This document shows positions 5,414 through 6,277 of a stretch of DNA of 6,277 nucleotides, piece after piece (positions within the stretch are counted from its first letter, which is position 1; every line of letters starts with the position of its first letter). The position numbers and the translations under genes are program-made. The notes below the pieces were generated by a model that worked only from the letters and a program-made list of their open reading frames with translations, searched no databases and was not told the DNA's origin. The stretch comes from Pseudomonadota bacterium (GTDB lineage: Bacteria > Desulfobacterota > JADFVX01), in contig JADFVX010000046.1 of assembly GCA_015222755.1 (NCBI GenBank), positions 1 to 6,277 of the forward strand. The letters run 5' to 3'.

Positions 5414-5469
5414 AAAGGGGACAGATTTATTTATTGGCAACAATTCTAAAAAATAAATCTGTCCCCTTT
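5414..5469. repeat. 19-bp perfect inverted repeat (GGGGACAGATTTATTT family)
   Basis: AAAGGGGACAGATTTATTT at 5414-5432 and its exact complement at 5451-5469 are separated by 18 bases, so the 56-bp unit can fold into a long hairpin. The same 19-mer occurs again at 5852-5870. It looks like a small non-coding mobile repeat. I associate this sequence from memory with elements near REP-associated (Y1/IS200-like) transposases in environmental genomes; no transposase is in the window. It sits immediately upstream of the PagL-like gene. Confidence 0.8.
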
Positions 5470-5495
5470 GTTCTCCGGGAATCCACCGAGACATC

Positions 5496-5517
5496 TAAAA
5501 GCGGGCTTTAGCCGCTT
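5496..5517 (-). terminator. Hairpin after the dodecin gene, terminator-like
   Basis: Read on the minus strand, AAGCGG and CCGCTT pair around a short CTAAAGC loop and are followed by TTTT. The left arm overlaps the dodecin stop codon. This is a short but plausible intrinsic terminator that separates dodecin from the PagL-like gene. Confidence 0.55.
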
Positions 5518-5722
5518 AATCTTTCTTCAGTTGGAAGGAAATCTTAGCATTGATACGGAACTGCGTAATCTTGTCGTCTTCCACTTGGGCCTCCATCTCT
5601 TTGATATAGATGGATTTGATATTGTGAATAGTTTTCGATGCTTCGCGAATTGCTTCCTGTGCCGCGTCCTCCCAGCTTTTTTCCGACTGGGCCAGGACTT
5701 CAATAACCTTTATAACTGCCAT
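5516..5722 (-). CDS. Dodecin (flavin-binding protein)
   Basis: The 68-residue product matches the dodecin family over its full length: MAVIKVIEVLAQSEKSWEDA, then the helix AAQEAIREASKTI, NIKSIYIKEMEA, a VEDDKI turn and the last strand FRINAKISFQL. Dodecins form a hollow 12-subunit cytoplasmic sphere that stores or buffers flavins such as riboflavin, FMN or lumichrome, which limits photo- and redox damage. The start is fixed by AGGAGG seven bases upstream of the ATG. A sigma70-type promoter lies further upstream and a terminator-like hairpin covers the stop, so it is probably monocistronic. No truncation or odd residues are seen. Confidence 0.95.
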   Translation of the reverse strand: MAVIKVIEVLAQSEKSWEDAAQEAIREASKTIHNIKSIYIKEMEAQVEDDKITQFRINAKISFQLKKD

Positions 5723-5807
5723 GACATATCCTCCTTTATTTTATATTTTTAGGCAATATTATCGATCCGTTACAGAATGCCGGATTTTCCCTTTGCCTCC
5801 TAAGAAA

Positions 5808-5835
5808 ACTTTATCAAACCATATTGCATTGTCAA
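5808..5835 (-). promoter_or_regulatory. Sigma70-type promoter of the dodecin gene
   Basis: On the minus strand a perfect -35 box TTGACA (5835-5830) is followed after 16 bases by TAAAGT (5813-5808), four of six matches to TATAAT. It would give a leader of roughly 80 bases before the dodecin ATG. An AGGAGG inside this leader is not followed by a usable start codon. Confidence 0.6.
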
Positions 5836-5851
5836 GGCGTTTTGAAAAGAA

Positions 5852-5870
5852 AAAGGGGACAGATTTATTT
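5852..5870 (+). repeat. Third copy of the 19-bp repeat
   Basis: AAAGGGGACAGATTTATTT is identical to the left arm of the 5414-5469 unit. No exact inverted partner is near. A degenerate one, AGATTAATCCCCTTTTT at about 5929-5945, may be its decayed right arm and contains the stop codon of the next gene. Confidence 0.75.
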
Positions 5871-5931
5871 TACTCACAGGTCTGGAAAAGAAAAGATCTG
5901 AGGGAAAGCAGCAAGTGCTGAGCGAAAGAGA

Positions 5932-6141
5932 TTAATCCCCTTTTTCAACTTTTGTTTTTGACATGGTCTCATTGACCACATAGAACTCCCGCCCGTCGGA
6001 GTCGGTTTGACGCACCAAAAAATTAGCCTCCAAACAGTCAGGGTTGCTGCACTTGGCAAAGAGATCATGCTCCCAGTCTGTGTCTGTTTTGCTTGAGAGA
6101 GGGGCATTGCAAAAACAACATTTTAGATTCGTAGTAACCAT
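5932..6141 (-). CDS. Small zinc-ribbon-like protein, unknown function
   Basis: The 69-residue product has a CxxC pair (C8, C11, with an extra C9) and a second pair, C31-x4-C36, about 20 residues on. This arrangement suggests a single zinc-binding ribbon. No DNA-binding or enzymatic domain is attached, and the acidic C-terminal part gives no clue. The family is not recognised. No good ribosome-binding site precedes the ATG at 6141. The last codons (VEKGD) and the stop fall in sequence resembling a degenerate arm of the 19-bp repeat, so the C-terminus may have been reshaped by that element. A competing frame (6107-5874) has no cysteine pattern and looks like a shadow. Confidence 0.6.
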   Translation of the reverse strand: MVTTNLKCCFCNAPLSSKTDTDWEHDLFAKCSNPDCLEANFLVRQTDSDGREFYVVNETMSKTKVEKGD

Positions 6142-6277
6142 AAGTTAATTATTACCATATAAATAAGGATAATGCAAAGCGATCATGAAGATCGGGTACG
6201 GTCTCCTCTCGCCTGGCGTCTGCATCAGAAGGAGACATAAAGCCTGCCACAATGAAGTAAGTCAATAAAATAGAGCA

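Noticed and set aside
5874..6107. Minus-strand open frame of 77 codons overlapping the zinc-ribbon gene
   Set aside because: The alternative frame has paired cysteines and a compact fold pattern, while this one has none.
6185..6268. Plus-strand 27-codon open frame near the right edge
   Set aside because: Too short, no ribosome-binding site and no recognisable motif; the last 136 bases otherwise show nothing I can support.

Overview
The window joins two kinds of DNA. Positions 1-2952 are an AT-rich run of small, unrelated, same-strand genes. Each is followed closely by an imperfect inverted repeat that ends in a GTTA-type core. This is the architecture of integron gene cassettes with attC sites. 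From about 2950 onward the DNA is richer in G+C and every recognised gene is on the minus strand, which looks like host chromosome. The genes suggest a Gram-negative environmental bacterium: a lipoprotein, an outer-membrane beta-barrel protein, a dodecin, and scattered GGGGACAGATTTATTT repeats of a kind I associate, from memory, with Deltaproteobacteria- and Nitrospirota-like genomes. I cannot fix the taxon from sequence alone.

Cassette array (1-2952): the 3' part of a SAM-dependent methyltransferase, then attC1; a bacteriohemerythrin, then attC2; a small lipoprotein, then attC3; an M23-type metallopeptidase, then attC4; a VOC/glyoxalase-fold protein, then attC5. Taking the G^TT cut in each core, the complete cassettes are about 586-1078, 1079-1655, 1656-2446 and 2447-2946. 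No integrase or attI is in the window, so this is either the distal end of an integron or an integrase-less attC cluster (CALIN). attC5 is the last recognisable site, and it runs into a perfect 13-bp palindrome at the border with host DNA. The cassette genes do not form a pathway. What links them is the recombination system, and several carry their own Shine-Dalgarno sequence just after the recombination core.

Host-like part (2953-6277), read on the minus strand from right to left: a small zinc-ribbon-like protein (6141-5932); dodecin with a good sigma70-type promoter (5722-5516) and a hairpin after its stop; an outer-membrane protein resembling PagL lipid A deacylase (5389-4775); and a two-gene unit of a secreted protein (4526-3504) whose stop codon overlaps the GTG start of a DUF2784 membrane protein (3507-3097). 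Three copies of a 19-bp repeat lie among these genes. Two form an inverted pair directly upstream of the PagL-like gene, and one stands alone between dodecin and the zinc-ribbon gene.

I found no clear evidence for a new multi-gene system. The points most worth following are the diverse attC set, the array-end palindrome, the 19-bp repeat family, and the coupled secreted-protein/DUF2784 pair.
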